The notes: a model not told the origin generated them from the letters alone. Positions 22,771 through 33,383 are shown, counted from the stretch's first letter. The stretch is DNA of 64,000 nt from Rhabditoides inermis (GCA_963966185.1 CAWZYM010000214.1:719501-783500); one strand, 5' to 3'. A program made the numbers and translations.

Positions 22771-22931
22771 AGAGAATCTACTTGCACGCGTTTCCCAACA
22801 AGACCACAGTCGACGCCGCGCAAGCCATGACACCTATCGCCACAGGTACATATATACCACCCGAAACACATCTAACATTCGATTTGTCAACTTTGCGGAC
22901 CGCGAAAACGGGGGACCCACTATATAACTGA
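22771..22931 (+). other. Orphan candidate exon
   Basis: After an acceptor-like GCGAATTGCAG, one frame (from 22773) is open for 52 codons to TGA at 22929 and reads like protein (starts RIYLHAFPNKTTVDAAQAM). The preceding bases (CATGAGCATAATGATTTC) resemble the end of intron 1 of the upstream gene. It may be a last exon of the gene at 22130, or a relic. Confidence 0.35.
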
Positions 22932-23356
22932 AGAACTATGCTTCATTGGACTTGCAAATAACTCTCATTTCCCCCAAAAAGAGACCGCCAAGCCAAGTGC
23001 GCGAATTGCGCGGTCGAATGATCTTGCGAGACGTGATAACGGGCTATTGATGCCTCAAATGGTGTCTGGTAACATTCGGCGAGGGAGAGGGAGAGAGAGA
23101 GGGAGAGAGAGAGGGAGAGAGAGAAAGGGTCATGTGGGGTTGTGTGGTGTAGCCTGCGCCAGAGCGATAGTTTCTACCTCTACCTCGCTTGCACTCCGAA
23201 ACGGTGCCAGTCAGTCTCTCTTGTTTTGCGCGCTTTTGCCGATAGCTACTGACTCACCATCTACTCCACCGCGCGCAACTTATTGCGAGCATAGAACTAT
23301 ATACTTATCACAAATCACAAGTCTTTTTCCAGCTACTCGACTACTCTCACTTCATT
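22932..23356. other. Intergenic region with GA-rich repeat
   Basis: No gene seen. Contains a GAGAGAGGGAGAGAGA tract at about 23082-23126 and the presumed promoter of the next plus-strand gene. Confidence 0.5.
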
Positions 23357-23992
23357 ATGGCCAACATGTCCGTGACCGGATACGCGCTTCCCACCAAGCA
23401 GCAGGTAGTGCAAGAAATCAATACGCTCATGTAGCGACAGACTGAGACCATGGCTGAGCCTGAGACCACTGAGACCAGACCATGGCTCAGTCTGTCGCTC
23501 CCGGAGATATCGACACTCAGCCGGGTACGTTTGTTTGACTGGTTACAGGTGACACACTGCGAGCTCAACACACCTGCGCACAACGACGAGATCAAGGAGT
23601 ACATTGCGTATATCGTGGACAGGTGCGAAACACACTCTGTGCATACATTCTTTATCTCTGATGTCTGATGATGCGCTTCGCGTGAGGCTGTCCGAACAAT
23701 CCAGTAGGAGCCGAAACTGGGTTGTTCAACAATACAATACATGTTATCACATTTTTCACTTTCTTTATTCTTCATTCAGGTATTCAGGTTCATCCACACT
23801 CTCTCCTCGATTGTGAATGGCAGTTGCAAGAGGTACACTCGTGCCGCGCCTCTGTCGACAGCCAGCCAGGAAGTGAAGGACGCCATCAAACAGTGCTTCC
23901 CGCAGTTCTTCCACAATTACGAGGGTATTTTATGCTCTGTTTTCATTCTTAAATGAACCACTTCAGCTGTCTTCGGAACCAAGTTCTTCTAA
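23357..23992 (+). CDS. Unrecognised small protein, four exons
   Basis: Exons 23357-23404, 23549-23622, 23788-23924 and 23967-23992 join with consistent phases to a product of about 95 residues ending GTKFF. It starts MANMSVTGYALPTKQQ and has no signal peptide. The stretch around EVKDAIKQCFPQFF and the final G-x-x-F have a faint spacing resemblance to a dynein light chain LC8 helix-strand segment, too weak to assign. Intron 1 contains a sense-orientation MSP 5' fragment. It sits between the two MSP genes, which might suggest a male-germline role, but that is only context. Confidence 0.5.
23405..23530 (+). pseudogene. MSP 5' fragment (sense) inside an intron
   Basis: Reads [16 protein letters not shown] from the ATG at about 23482, preceded by the same non-MSP flank (CTCATGTAGCGACAGACTGAGACC) found in the inverse fragment at 22236-22350. 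A further short internal duplication (CTGAG...CCATGG) is present. It is in intron 1 of the gene at 23357-23992. Confidence 0.75.
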
Positions 23993-24658
23993 CTAACTTC
24001 GAAAAATATGATACATCGCGTTTCGATTACAATAAAATATACTGCATTGTGAATTTGCTTTTGCTCTTATACATTCATTGTTCATGCTGAGCAATGCTGT
24101 CATATTTTTCACTTGAGAAAAACGATTTGTTTCCATCGGTGTTAATTTGTTTTTATGTCCAAATATTCATGCCGACGGGGAACGTGACCGATAAGAGGGT
24201 TGATGCATAGCCGCACAAGCGAGTAATACGCCCCTTGCAAAGAGCCCAATGAGAGCCAGCACATAGAGGGAGAAAGACCTAGCACGCCCAATTAAAAGAA
24301 ACTACCCAGTCGTTCACAACACAACACACATTATTTATCAATGCTCAGCGTGAATCGCTGTAAATATCATTGATAATCTTCCTCTTCTAGAGACGTGATC
24401 AAGGATGAAAAGAAGAAATAAAATAAAACCATCATCGCAAGAACCTCTATATTGCAAAAACCTGCCCAGAGGCGCACTTGCACATGACACAAAACTCATT
24501 GTGTCGATGAAACTATGAAAAGAGTCATCCTGCGTCATCCTGCCGGTTGACAAAAACGAGAAGACATTCTCTTATCGAATGAATCAAAAGAACGAAGCAA
24601 TCTAGAACGACATAATTGAAAGAGTTTATTGTTTGAGAACGAGAACTGGTAAACATGT
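23993..24658. other. Intergenic region
   Basis: AT-rich, no gene seen. Holds the polyadenylation region of the upstream gene (AATAAAATATAC near 24030) and, near 24520-24640, sequence shared with the 3' flank of MSP copy 1 (TCATCCTGCGTCATCCTGC, GTTTATTGTTTGAGAACGAG). Confidence 0.5.
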
Positions 24659-25097
24659 TCAAGGGTTGTACTCGATGGGGAGGTTCTTGCGGCGGACCAT
24701 TCCGTCGCCCTGGAACCACTCGCGGCGGAAGGTCTTGGCGGCGCCGTCGGGGGTGTTGGTCCACTCGATGGTGATGCGGTCGTTGTTGGTGTCCTCCTCT
24801 CCGAACTTGAACGCGTCGCAAGAGACGGCCATCAGCACGGCCTCCTTGGGGTCGAGCACTCCGCACGGCGGGTCGACGCCGAGGCGCTTCATGTTGGTGG
24901 TCTTGATGGCCCATCCGATGCGGCGACCTCCAGTGTTGGTGATCTGAAAAAGACAACACATTCAATGATCGATCGATATCCGATCGATACCCACGCACCT
25001 TGATGTGGTAGGTGTGCTTGTCATCGTAGGGGGCGTTGAAGACGATCTTGGTACCCGGCTGGGTGTTGATATCTCCGGGAGCGACGGACTGAGCCAT
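24659..25097 (-). CDS. msp: Major sperm protein, copy 2
   Basis: Exons 24999-25097 and 24659-24943, again with a 55-bp intron and 127 codons. The predicted protein is identical to copy 1 as far as I can read, and even the intron differs by only about one base. The 3' flank is shared for about 50 bases while the upstream flank diverges after about 45 bases. Such identity of coding and intron sequence in copies 3.3 kb apart points to recent duplication or gene conversion. A TATA-like GAATAAAAG lies at about 25131-25139. Confidence 0.97.
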
Positions 25098-25890
25098 GGC
25101 GAATGGATGCCGGCAGCCCGCCGCGCCCGCCTTTTATTCGCCCCTCCAGACATGCAAATCGGTGAGTCCCCGCGGAATGACTAATTTTATTAGGCTAATG
25201 AGAAAGCAAATAGGGGCGAGTTTGCCTTGCTAATCAATGTGCAAATTTGGGGGATTCACTGTAAGACGCACAGTTCACTCTTCGTGGAGTATGCTATGCA
25301 GGTCACATTAAGACATTACTTGCAAACAGTGCCTCGAATCTACTATCTACAATAGATAAATAAATGAAATAAGTTGAACGCGATCTATCACTGCTGGGCC
25401 AAAACGGCCGCGCGTCCATTCACCCCATAAAGCACTCACGAACCGCTATTAGGGCGGGAAATGATGCCGAGAATGCGCTTAACAGCCTCATAATTGATCC
25501 CCGAATGACAAACGAGCTGCGTTCTTTGCAGACAGCAGACCGGAGACCGACGCCCTTCGTCTATCTATAACTGACCTACGCACCTCGCACCTACGCTTGT
25601 GCAAATCAGATTCCTTGGTAACCGTATTTTTTCAAGACACTCTGCGCTTCGAACATTTCAAGGTTTCAGCCGACTCCCGTTCCAATTCTGTGTTTTGGCA
25701 TTCTCCCCATTACCCAAGCTGGGTTTTTGCTGCGCATAATGCAATTTGCGTGAACCCAGCGACTCTTCGTGAGCCCCTGACGTCTCGCTATTTCTCGAAG
25801 GGTTTAGTAGACGTAGAGAGAGAGAGAGAGAGAGAGAGAGTGTGTGTGTTGTGAGAAGTTGATCCCGTGGTCAGAGGCAAGAGAGAAAAA

Positions 25891-25928
<38 letters not shown>

Positions 25929-26035
25929 ATTGTCGCGAAGGGACTCGTATGATTATTCGATGAAGCCTTTCTTGGCAGCCTCCCGTGCGACGTTTGATTC
26001 AAAGCGGAAGGAGAGCCGCGTTGCGCACTTTTCTA

Positions 26036-26089
<54 letters not shown>

Positions 26090-26259
26090 TAAGAGAAAAT
26101 AAAGGGAGGAGTTTCTTACCCATTCACTCTCATTCAGAAGAAAGCTGGGGTTTCAAAAGCGCGGCGTTCTTATTTTGCTCTCACAAAACAAAAGTTCAAT
26201 CATGTTTCCTCGTGCCACATTGTTATGCTGTGAGTGGTGAGTGAGTCTGCAGAATCATC

Positions 26260-26301
<42 letters not shown>

Positions 26302-26911
26302 CTTTGTTACACCTCCCTCACCTTGCCCCGGGGGCACTGGCCTCTCTCTCACTTCTCTCTTCTTATCTCTCCTCTCTCCCTCCTCTCGTTCGTCTTTTCC
26401 CATCATCGTAATCGATACACGTGTCAGATCCTTGAGGCATGAGAGTTCTTTTTCCCTCTCTCACTCGATTTGCAGATATTCTATGCACTACTGCGTTACT
26501 ATTTTTTTTGAGAATTTATTACGCAGTGTTCTAACTTCTATTGTCTCATAGTAAATTCTCTTCGTTATCACTTCGTTATAATTGTGTTTTGTGTGAACTC
26601 TAACTCGAATTTTGTAATCAACTGTCCGCACGTTATTGTAGTCATTACAATCTTTAAAACTAAACTAAAAGGCGAGATGTTCTACTGTTATGTGCAGATC
26701 ACCAGACCAGTAGATCATATCGATTTTACAACCTCTCTTGACAGCTGATCCCTACTCGATACCCACGCGTGATTCATGTTCATAATTACGTTTGATATCA
26801 TTTTGAAACACACCTTTTTCCATTCGCGCACCGTGTTGTTTTCAGTGCCTTCTCCCACTATACTCTCTGTCTCTTCCTTTCCGCCCGTCGCCTCCCCTCG
26901 ATTAGCATAAC
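25098..26911. other. Gene-poor stretch with GA/CT microsatellites
   Basis: I see no supportable gene. There are four dinucleotide tracts: GA at about 25817-25840, 25893-25927 and 26041-26082, and CT at about 26262-26298. The last 200 bases before 26912 presumably contain the promoter of the GAS1-like gene. Confidence 0.6.
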
Positions 26912-28229
26912 ATGCGGTGGCGAGCCTTGCTGGCCCTCGCGGCTGCCGTCTCCGGTCAGTCAGCGAGAAATGCTGTTATGGGGTTATGCAAAGTGCCAAT
27001 AGTTGCTGTTGCAGCGTTGCTGTTGCACCGCGCAACCTGCTGTTATTGCGAATCACTCAGTTGTATCTTTTTGTTGACACTGGGTTATGGAAAGTGGAGT
27101 GAAAGCTATCGGTTTTTGTTGTTATGAGAAATGAAGTGAGAAAGGCAGAAAGGGATCATGTTTGTGGATTGGTGTTCGAAATTGTGGAGGTGGGAGGTGT
27201 GACATGGTGTTGCAGAGTGCAGAACAGACATGCAATATTAATTATACATTATTTAAAAACAATATTTATTAAAAGTACTAGCGTGAAGTGTGACGGTGCT
27301 TGCAGTCTTCTCTCCACCCTCCTCAAGTTGAGGCGTTGCAGCGTGTTTACTGATATTGTTGTGCATCTCTCAAATGTGAATTTTGGTGACACTGGGTTAA
27401 AGGAACATTGGCGACTTAATTCTGCAACCAGCTCTCTTGAACGCGCATTACCACTCATGCAAAATATTTGCCGTAGACAGGACTCGAACCGGCGAGGTCT
27501 GTGACATTACAGCGCACACACGCATTGAGCCACATAGTAAGTGAACGTGCTTCTTTAGTCTGGGATTATGTGTTCTTTCGCCATTTCTGCAGTATTAAAG
27601 AGTTCAACGGAATGGAAGTCGTGGTGGGACCAATTTTGAGTTTGAAATAAAATGTTGCAACAGCGAGTTGCAACATTTGAAAGAAACGGATAATCGTTGT
27701 TCTTTCTCACAAATCGATTAAGATTTTGGTTTATATGATTCTTTTAAACATTCCGAGTCAAAAATAAGTCGCCAGTGTACCTTTAAGGAAAGTGGAGAGA
27801 AAACAAGAGAGGGATCATGTTTTGATCGATTGGAAGAACAAGGCGTTCTGATGGGCGTTATATGATGTTGCTTGCAGCCTCCTCGCCACCAGCCCCGTCG
27901 TGTCTCGCGCATCGTGCCCGCTGTCTGCGGGATGGACAGTGTGGCAGGGCACTCGACAAGCACAGACAGACGTGCGGTAGGAACGCCATAGGTGAGACTT
28001 TTCTCAATTGACACTATTTTTCACCGGGGTTCTTTTCATCGATGTGTTGTGCCTTTCCGTGAAACTCGATGCGATACCTCTGATACAATGTGCAACTTAT
28101 TAGAATACCTCGGTGTTGCAGACTGCACGGCGTCCTCCATCTCGGACTGTGTCCACTCGATCCGCACTGTGCGGGAGCGTCTCGGAATCCATCCCCGCGA
28201 CACGCCCTGCACCTGCCTGCCCATCCTCG
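26912..28229 (+). CDS. GDNF/GAS1-domain secreted protein (PHG-1/GAS1-like), 3' part not found
   Basis: Exon 1 (26912-26954) encodes a signal peptide (MRWRALLALAAAVSG). Exon 2 (27878-27991) and exon 3 (28122-28229) follow in matching phase and give the cysteine pattern of a GDNF/GAS1 domain: CLAHRARCLRDGQCGRAL, later RQTCG, then DCTASSISDCVHSIR and a final CTCLPIL. GAS1-type proteins are GPI-linked or secreted receptors affecting growth-factor and Hedgehog signalling; nematode homologues are known. After exon 3 there is a GTCAGT donor but no further plus-strand exon before the minus-strand ShK exon at 28317. Reading through gives a stop at 28367-28369. The gene may be truncated or have a very distant 3' part. 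Intron 1 is long and contains a degenerate internal duplication and a tRNA-like relic. Confidence 0.6.
27478..27545 (-). other. tRNA-like sequence (relic)
   Basis: On the minus strand an A-box-like TATGTGGCTCAATGCG is followed by a perfect B-box GGTTCGAGTCC. The stems are poorly paired. Probably a tRNA-derived repeat inside intron 1 of the GAS1-like gene. Confidence 0.35.
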
Positions 28230-28316
28230 GTCAGTATCTTTTTTATTTTCATTTTGGATACTTCTGTGTGTTCACGTTATACTTTAACGTTGAAAATGTT
28301 TCTATGCGGAGTCTGT

Positions 28317-28528
28317 TTATTTTCCCGTGGCGCACCGGCCGCATGTCTTGGGGCACTGCTGAGTCATGAAGGTGTAGTAGGCAGAGTTGTTGCAGAGGTG
28401 CGCGCTAGCAGCACAGTCCGACTTGCCAGTAGTCGGATTGACCTTGTCCGCGCAGGCTGAAGTTGCAAATTGGATACTCGAAGATTCTCTTATCTCATTC
28501 CACTCACTGTTAGTGATTGTACAGCGTC
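28317..28528 (-). pseudogene. 3' half of an ShK-domain gene cut off by the BEL/Pao element
   Basis: Minus strand. The short piece 28508-28528 is the end of an exon (starting in the GCGTC target duplication and ending at a GTGAGTGG donor). Then 28317-28456 is a last exon with one complete six-cysteine ShK domain (starts CADKVNPTTGKSDC, ends CPKTCGRC) and a TAA stop at 28317. The first piece continues exactly where the exon at 46060-46184 stops, and the phases fit. So both belong to one gene split by the 17.5-kb insertion. On its own this half has no start or signal peptide. Confidence 0.85.
28524..28528. repeat. 5-bp target-site duplication, left
   Basis: GCGTC immediately outside the left LTR (TG at 28529). 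The same five bases follow the right LTR at 46060-46064. Confidence 0.9.
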
Positions 28529-28854
28529 TGTTTCGGCAGATGGGTTATTCCTAGTATGATTCCAGTCTACTATCTAAGATTCCTACGTTATTACCAGGTG
28601 GTTCAGTGATATCAAACCCAATGCAGAAACCGACCTATTCCAATCCAGCTCACTCCTAATAGACTCTCACATAACACACACATCGATTAGACCAATAGAC
28701 CTTTATGACATAAGGAATATAGCGATAGTGAGAATGGGAGGGCGCGACTGTTCTCCGTGTCGCTCCTGTGAAGAGTGCCTGCCTTCTCCTCTCGAGGGGG
28801 CGGGGCGTCGGATGGGCGGGGCCGAACCTCCTTGCGTGGCCTCTGGCCGCGACA
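28529..28854 (-). repeat. 3' LTR of the BEL/Pao element
   Basis: 326 bp, identical by eye to 45734-46059. On the coding strand it starts TGTCGCGGCC and ends CTGCCGAAACA. The purine stretch just upstream (CCCCCGGGAG) is the likely polypurine primer, though short. Confidence 0.92.
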
Positions 28855-30050
28855 CTCCCGGGGGCGACTGTGCTGTCCCTGTCGGTGTCCTTGGACGACG
28901 GACGGTGGCGATAAGTGGACGAGCATCGTAGTCGACGGTGTTGGAGTGACGACGCGGCGATGGGGTGACGATGACGGCGCGGCGACGACGATGAGGACGC
29001 GGCGACGACGCGGCGAGAAGGTGGTGGTGTGGCGAAGAAAAGGCGAAGTTCCCATTCAAGGGTCACATCTTGCGAAAAGCGCCTAATAAAACGACCGACC
29101 GTTCTAGCGGTGGATATCTTTTATGACGTTTCGCTATAGCGCGTGCGTCAGACCACCCCCGCGCGTTTAAATTCGGCGGATTCCAAAATTACTCGAGGGC
29201 AGACAAATACCATGAATAGGCACATAAAATGCAGATCGTGGCTAAATCAGTGCATGAATCCCATCTCACTAAATCAAAACACCAAATCATCAAAATCAGT
29301 TTTCACGAAAAAATTTTCTTTCTTTCTAGGCTGCATACTCACACCACTGCATTCCTATAATTGCGCTCGTGTGAGTGTGCGTGGCATTATCGATTTGGGG
29401 CGAGGGGGGTGGGGGCTAGTAGTTGTGGTTATGTGTACGTTTCGCTCGCGACAAGTCCATTCTCTGCTTCATATTCCAACGGAATGAATATTTCTTCTAG
29501 TCTGTTCTATATTTGAAACTCCTTTTCTCCAAAATCTACCCCTTACGTACATACTCTCTCTTCTCCCGTACTCCTGGATCGTCTTCTCCTGGAAGGAGGA
29601 CGTCAAATCAAACGCAACACATGTACCCGTAATTGTTTATTTTTTTTGGTTTTCAAATATTGCGCATTTTTATAGAATTTCGAGATTTTTCTGCTGTCAT
29701 GGAACATAAGAAGATGACAATGAACACGAAGAAATAGAGACATCAATTTTCACTCATAACCGTAATCTCAACAATGTCACACATAGGGTAGGGTAGAAAA
29801 AATAGAGAGAAAGAAATGCTCGAGAATATATTATATACTATCACCGAATTCCAAAAAAAAGCATCATAATATATACATTTCAATATGTTTTTCACCCTTG
29901 CCACTCCTCGTTGGCCCCGAGCAGCAAGTCTTCGTCTCCCATCGTTTCAACCGGTGCACACTCCCCCGCCATGTTCAGGTCATTGAGTAGTGCTGCCTCA
30001 GCGGTTCCCGTTGCGTTGCTGGCTCTGCTGGCGGCTCTAGAATCCGAGTC
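28529..30050. repeat. Left arm of a 1522-bp inverted repeat
   Basis: Comprises the 3' LTR plus 1196 bases of adjoining internal sequence. The reverse complement occurs at 41640-43161 with the same length. At least one substitution is visible (T/G in the T-run near 29648). Confidence 0.9.
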
Positions 30051-30641
30051 TGAAGGTGCGCTGGGCTGGTGAGCGGCGGTGGGCTGAGGAGTCGGTTGAC
30101 GAGGCTCCATGAACCCATGTAGGGCTCGGTTGCCTTGGTACTGCTGTCGCTCTTGGCGCTCCTTCTCCTCCCTGGCTTGCTGCTCCAGCAAGCGAGAACC
30201 GTCTGCTCCGAACCCTTCCTCCATCATGGCCTTCTCGTAACGGACGCAGATGAGTTTGTTGTGCACCACGAATTCCATCTTACATTGAGGCTGTTGGCAC
30301 ACCACTCTCTCCGACACCTCTCGCGGTTTGAACGCGACCCACTGGCACCTCCAGACGTTGTGGTTGTGGATGTTGTACTCGCCACAAACCCCACATAAAC
30401 TGTACCTCTGGACGATCTCTAGTCGGGCTGCGGTGGAGAGAGCGAGTACCAGTGGGCATTCGAACACTCCGTGGCCCTTGGCTCCGCACGCTCGGAAACG
30501 GCACGTCACCCGTGACCTCCTCATGGCGTCGTCCTCCTGTCTCTTCATGAACGTTTCTTCATTTTGAATCTGACGGTACATCTCGTTGGCCAACAGTCCT
30601 GCGCCCGCCAGCTCTACCCTCTGATCGCGTCGACGCTTCAC
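29892..30641 (-). CDS. Cys/His-rich accessory protein exon of the element (nucleocapsid-like?)
   Basis: An open frame of about 249 codons ends at TGA 29892. It has no ATG of its own: it begins after a TGCAG acceptor at about 30642, so it is a last exon. It contains CRFRACGAKGHGVFEC (C-x4-C-x4-H-x4-C) and CGVCGEYNIHNHNVWRC, then CQQPQC, followed by a charged Gln/Arg-rich stretch and an acidic end. The Cys/His clusters resemble retroviral-type knuckles but do not match the standard spacing, so nucleic-acid binding is only suggested. Its last about 50 codons are duplicated in the inverted repeat at 41640-41797. It lies between env and the 3' LTR, where ordinary BEL/Pao elements have no gene. Confidence 0.6.
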   Translation of the reverse strand: MKRRRDQRVELAGAGLLANEMYRQIQNEETFMKRQEDDAMRRSRVTCRFRACGAKGHGVFECPLVLALSTAARLEIVQRYSLCGVCGEYNIHNHNVWRCQWVAFKPREVSERVVCQQPQCKMEFVVHNKLICVRYEKAMMEEGFGADGSRLLEQQAREEKERQERQQYQGNRALHGFMEPRQPTPQPTAAHQPSAPSDSDSRAASRASNATGTAEAALLNDLNMAGECAPVETMGDEDLLLGANEEWQG

Positions 30642-30793
30642 TGCATGTGCGGTCGTCTGGAATTTCCACTATCTAGTCTCTCTATTAAAAATATCTCTGA
30701 TATCAAAAAAAAATTTTGATACTAAATATTGGTATGGTACAGTGATATAGTATATTCTCGAGCATGAATGGGAATGTGGGAGAAATGACGTAA

Positions 30794-31087
30794 TCAGGAA
30801 GAGTCAGGACTTGTGTCGCTACGCAGTGCTTCAATCATTCTCTCTACGATAGTATGGATACCCCTCGGATCATGCAGTCGCTCGCGAATGGGTTGTACAC
30901 GCAATGCGCGCGCTGCTGCTTTTTCTCTCAAAAGATTCATATGCATTTCGGAGACGATGGACCCTGACTGAGGGAGAGCGTCAACCATTGCCCTCTTCGT
31001 CTTGTCCCACCACGAAATCCAGACTTGGAGTTCGCTAGATTGGCGGTGGTAGTCTGAGAAGTGTTCAAGTAGAAGTGCGCGTAGCTG
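30794..31087 (-). CDS. Accessory exon of the element, unrecognised
   Basis: Open from an AATTCAG acceptor at about 31088 to TGA at 30794 (about 97 codons), helical and charged, with no known motif. An internal donor (phase 1) near its end would join it in frame to the exon ending at 29892, so the two may be one spliced gene. Confidence 0.4.
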   Translation of the reverse strand, partial: QLRALLLEHFSDYHRQSSELQVWISWWDKTKRAMVDALPQSGSIVSEMHMNLLREKAAARALRVQPIRERLHDPRGIHTIVERMIEALRSDTSPDSS

Positions 31088-31158
31088 AATTATGACAGTT
31101 CAACAAAAGAGTTTATTGTAAAACCAAAACACAAGACACAGTCTGATACACTATATGT

Positions 31159-32271
31159 CTATAGGGACATTCGATCAAAATCATTGGACATTAGTGCATA
31201 GCCTAAATACGTCTCAAATGTGTCTCCCATAATTCTATTTTCTATTGCTTCTTCTAATGTTAGTTTTCCTCTCCATATCTTGACATCATGTATGTACTGT
31301 TTGATAATCATCATTTCTATGTTTCTACACTCATTTAACGTAGTCTGAATATGCACACATCCCTCCTCTCTCACTATGTGTTGTGGTATTTCTCCGTTAT
31401 GGCACAGCACTAAAATTTCTACGGTTTTTAATATGTCTCGGAATGTGTCTGTCAGAGAGAACAATAATTGGACTTGATCCCTCATTGTTTTATAAAATCC
31501 TAAATTGAACGGGTGAATTAAAGTATCGTCAGGGGTATCGTATGTCATATCATAGTAGATAAACCTCATACGCAGTGTGGAACACACTATTGCTACCGTG
31601 ACCCACTCATATACCCTGATAGCCTCTTCTACATTTGGTATTCTTCTATTTTGGCTCGAGAGGGCGTGCTTGAGGTACGTTGACAGCGTATCGTCGCAGT
31701 AACCATTCATGAACGCTGCCGGGTGTTGGCAAAAGTCTCGCACGACCGCGTCAGCCGTCTGTAAAGTACTCCGTAACTACTTATGCATCCTATGCTGTCA
31801 TATGTTTTTAAGCAATACGAAAGTAATCAGTAGAGGCTATGAGGCTATATGAGTTGGCACTCACTCGTATCTACGCTTTCGCATCAGTTTTCTTTTCGTT
31901 TCACGGATAGTCTGTTTATGTTTCTCCCGTTTCTCCCTTTTCTTATCTGCTTGAGATTTTCTCATAACAGGAAATGTTGTTGGCTGTCTCCCCTCACTGC
32001 CCTCTCTCTCTTGCATGCTATACTCTCCTAACGTAAGGGGGTTGTTGTAATACTGGACACGGGTGTGTACTTCAAGTAGTAGCTCTTGCTCCCTCATTAT
32101 CTCGTCTTCTCTCGCTCTTTTCTCTTCTGCTGTCAGGTAGAAGTTCTCGTGTCTACTAGTCAACTCCGCTAGCCTCTCTTCTGTCTCGAATTCAAAAGTA
32201 GTCGAGTCAAATGCGGGTGATTGGCGATCTTCCTCGTGGATCTCTCTCTTCATTCCTTTCTCCCACTTCAT
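31159..32271 (-). CDS. Accessory gene of the element, two exons, unrecognised
   Basis: The first frame, 32271-31861, starts MKWEKGMKREIHEED and is very rich in Glu, Lys and Arg (probably coiled-coil). It ends at a GTGAGTG donor. The second, about 31750-31159, is a less charged, Tyr/Ile/Leu-rich helical sequence of about 195 codons ending TAG. A splice from about 31860 to an AG near 31760 keeps frame. I do not recognise either part. Position in the element (3' of env, sense strand) suggests an accessory protein. Confidence 0.45.
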
Positions 32272-32481
32272 TCCTCACTCCTTCTTTTCATCATCAGTCG
32301 GAGAGAACAGAGGGAGAGATTCGACCGCTTCGAACTGAAGGGAGACATCAGTCGGAGATCTCGAGAAAAGACAAAAGAAAATGGAATCTTTCCCACAACA
32401 TTCCATAATATCGCGCGGTGAGATGTCAACAAACCATTGTCATTCCTATTTCTCGTATTGTTCGTGGACAGTCGAACTGTC

Positions 32482-33274
32482 ATGCGTCTATTATACTACA
32501 TTTTATTCGCTTTCTTCTGCACTGTTACCTATGCCAGTGACTCGGATGTTCCGATTTGGACTCTCCGATCACCTACTCTGTGTGGTTGTGATCCCGTCTC
32601 GCACACCTACTGCGTTGGCTTGCGAGGGTAAGTGACTGAGAAAAAATCTATCAGCACTGTGTATAGGCTATATGTATATGATTATAATTTTAGTCTCTCG
32701 GTGCAATATTGCGTACAATCTATCCCCGATCACGTCATCTATTCATGGAATCTGACTCCACCACCTGTTACTACTTCTACTACCGCGACTACACCAGGTA
32801 GCTCATATAACTATGTATATACAATGTTTTGACATAATTCTATGAATTAGTGCGTACTACTCCATGCCCTCGGTGTACCTGCCCACAGGTGACCTGTCCT
32901 CTAGTGACCTGTCCCACTCTGCGGACTGAAACTACTACTGGTTGGCATATATGGTACCGTACAATGTGATGAGAGTGTTAATTCTAGATTACTCTCAAAC
33001 CTCTATTGCTACGACAACGTTCACTACTGCAACGACTCCAATTCACAATAACACTACTCTATCGTCTCCCGCCGAGACGCCGACTATCGCGTATTTCTCT
33101 TACGGGTGTGTCGTGTGTATGTCTCTGTGTGTTGTGATAATTGTTGTGGGTGTAGCTGTTTGCGTTGTCCATGCTAGGAAGTCTCTCTCTCACCGCCGTG
33201 CTTGTGATACTAGTATGACTACTCGTGTGACGTATGTCTCTAACCCGCTTTCGTCCCTCGACGATTCAGTTTAA
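32482..33274 (+). CDS. Antisense spliced gene in the element: mucin-like type I membrane protein
   Basis: Four plus-strand exons with good GT-AG sites and matching phases: 32482-32627, 32694-32797, 32851-32940 and 32988-33274 (208 codons, TAA). Order of the product: signal peptide (MRLLYYILFAFFCTVTYA), a short Cys-containing ectodomain (CGCDP, later CPRCTCP, VTCP), Thr/Pro-rich stalk segments with N-glycosylation sequons (NLT, NNTT), a strongly hydrophobic membrane span of about 22 residues (CVVCMSLCVVIIVVGVAVCV), and a cytoplasmic tail of about 45 residues. It is transcribed against the retrotransposon and converges with the end of env (stop at 33384). I recognise no family. Being antisense, its introns would survive retrotransposition. 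Confidence 0.72.
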
Positions 33275-33383
33275 TTTCACGTGTTGTGATGTGATTGTGA
33301 TCTAATAGTTAATAAATAATCTCTCGACTAGTACATAAAAAAATAGTTTCACTACGATATGTTAGCGATATTATTTTCGATTT

